DNA of 7,289 nt from Firmicutes bacterium UBA1440 (GTDB lineage: Bacteria; Bacillota; Clostridia; Peptostreptococcales; Anaerovoracaceae). The notes beneath the pieces are model-generated. The model saw only the letters and a list, made by a program, of their open reading frames with translations. It was not told the DNA's origin and made no database searches. Of the stretch, positions 7,111 through 7,289 are shown in pieces. The DNA lies in assembly GCA_002329565.1 (NCBI GenBank), contig DCTM01000058.1, positions 688 through 7,976 on the forward strand, read 5' to 3'. A program made the position numbers and the translations under genes. Numbering within the stretch: position 1 is the first letter of the stretch; each line of letters starts with the position of its first letter.

Positions 7111-7289
7111 GTAAGCCGGGTTCTGTATCTGACAATCATCTATCTAGGCATACCATTACTGATATGCTCATGCGACCTACCTCTCGAGCGGCGACGGGCA
7201 GCCGCCTTTTATGCTCTGTTTTGGTCTTGCTCCGGGTGGGGTTTACACGGCCGACATGTTACCATGCCGCCGGTGAGCTCTTACCTCAC
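7092..7289 (-). ncRNA. rnpB: RNase P RNA, type A (3' portion; 5' part beyond the right edge)
   Basis: The minus strand reads the 3' half of the catalytic RNA of RNase P, which removes 5' leaders from pre-tRNAs. It follows the Escherichia coli rnpB order closely: GUGAGGUAAGAGCUCACCG, GGUAACAUGUCGGCCGUGUAAA, CCACCCGGAGCAAGACCAAA, then GAGGUAGG, CCUAGAUAGAUGAUUGUC and finally ACAGAACCCGGCUUA (7126-7112), the conserved region V. The GGU of the L15 loop that pairs with the tRNA CCA end is at 7181-7179. P16 (GAGC with GCUC) and P17 (GGCGGC with GUCGCC, loop UGCCC) are present; the loop can form the P6 pseudoknot with the absent 5' part. This marks a type A RNA. The 3' boundary is estimated: AGAGUACCCAAAAG should be the 3' strand of helix P1, followed by U residues at 7096-7092. 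The 5' strand and conserved region I are outside the window. Confidence 0.96.

Noticed and set aside
7062..7139. N-terminal extension of the MATE protein
   Set aside because: It overlaps the conserved 3' end of RNase P RNA and lacks a ribosome binding site. The start at 7061 has one.
1..7289. CRISPR array, insertion sequence, tRNA, phage or toxin-antitoxin genes
   Set aside because: I saw no regularly spaced repeats, transposase motifs, tRNA cloverleaf or small paired genes on either strand.

Overview
All genes here are read from the minus strand, so transcription runs from high to low coordinates. In that direction the order is: 3' part of the RNase P RNA gene (rnpB), a MATE-family exporter, a 1416-residue acyl-CoA dehydratase activase-related iron-sulfur protein, a YebC/TACO1-family protein, a structured RNA that best fits 6S RNA (ssrS), and a 5'-truncated piece of an NfrB-like family 2 glycosyltransferase that runs off the left edge. 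Coding density is high, and no plus-strand gene is supported.

The window looks like an anaerobic, low-to-moderate GC member of the Firmicutes, most likely class Clostridia. The reasons are the giant oxygen-sensitive-type activase fusion, which is typical of strict anaerobes, the strong AGGAGG-type ribosome binding sites, the YebC variant, and a type A RNase P RNA (type B is the Bacilli form). I cannot name the species from sequence alone.

Region by region: 1-356 is a glycosyltransferase remnant with intact core motifs but no N-terminal part and no start codon. 362-541 is the 6S-like RNA, ending in a U-tract terminator that nearly touches the remnant. 570-1298 is yebC. 1339-5589 is the activase. 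5661-7061 is the MATE exporter. 7092-7289 is the 3' portion of rnpB. The gaps between protein genes are 40 and 71 bases and show no convincing terminator, so MATE, activase and yebC may be co-transcribed, possibly with an extra promoter just before the activase.

The genes do not form an obvious single pathway. RNase P RNA, YebC and 6S RNA are housekeeping factors of RNA processing, translation and transcription. The most intriguing element is the giant activase. It carries two complete ATPase/activator domains, each with the cysteine pair that holds the [4Fe-4S] cluster in HgdC-type activators, then a separate four-cysteine cluster, then a duplicated ACYP-motif region. It may therefore hold both the electron-activating part and an acceptor part in one chain. 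Its substrate is unknown.
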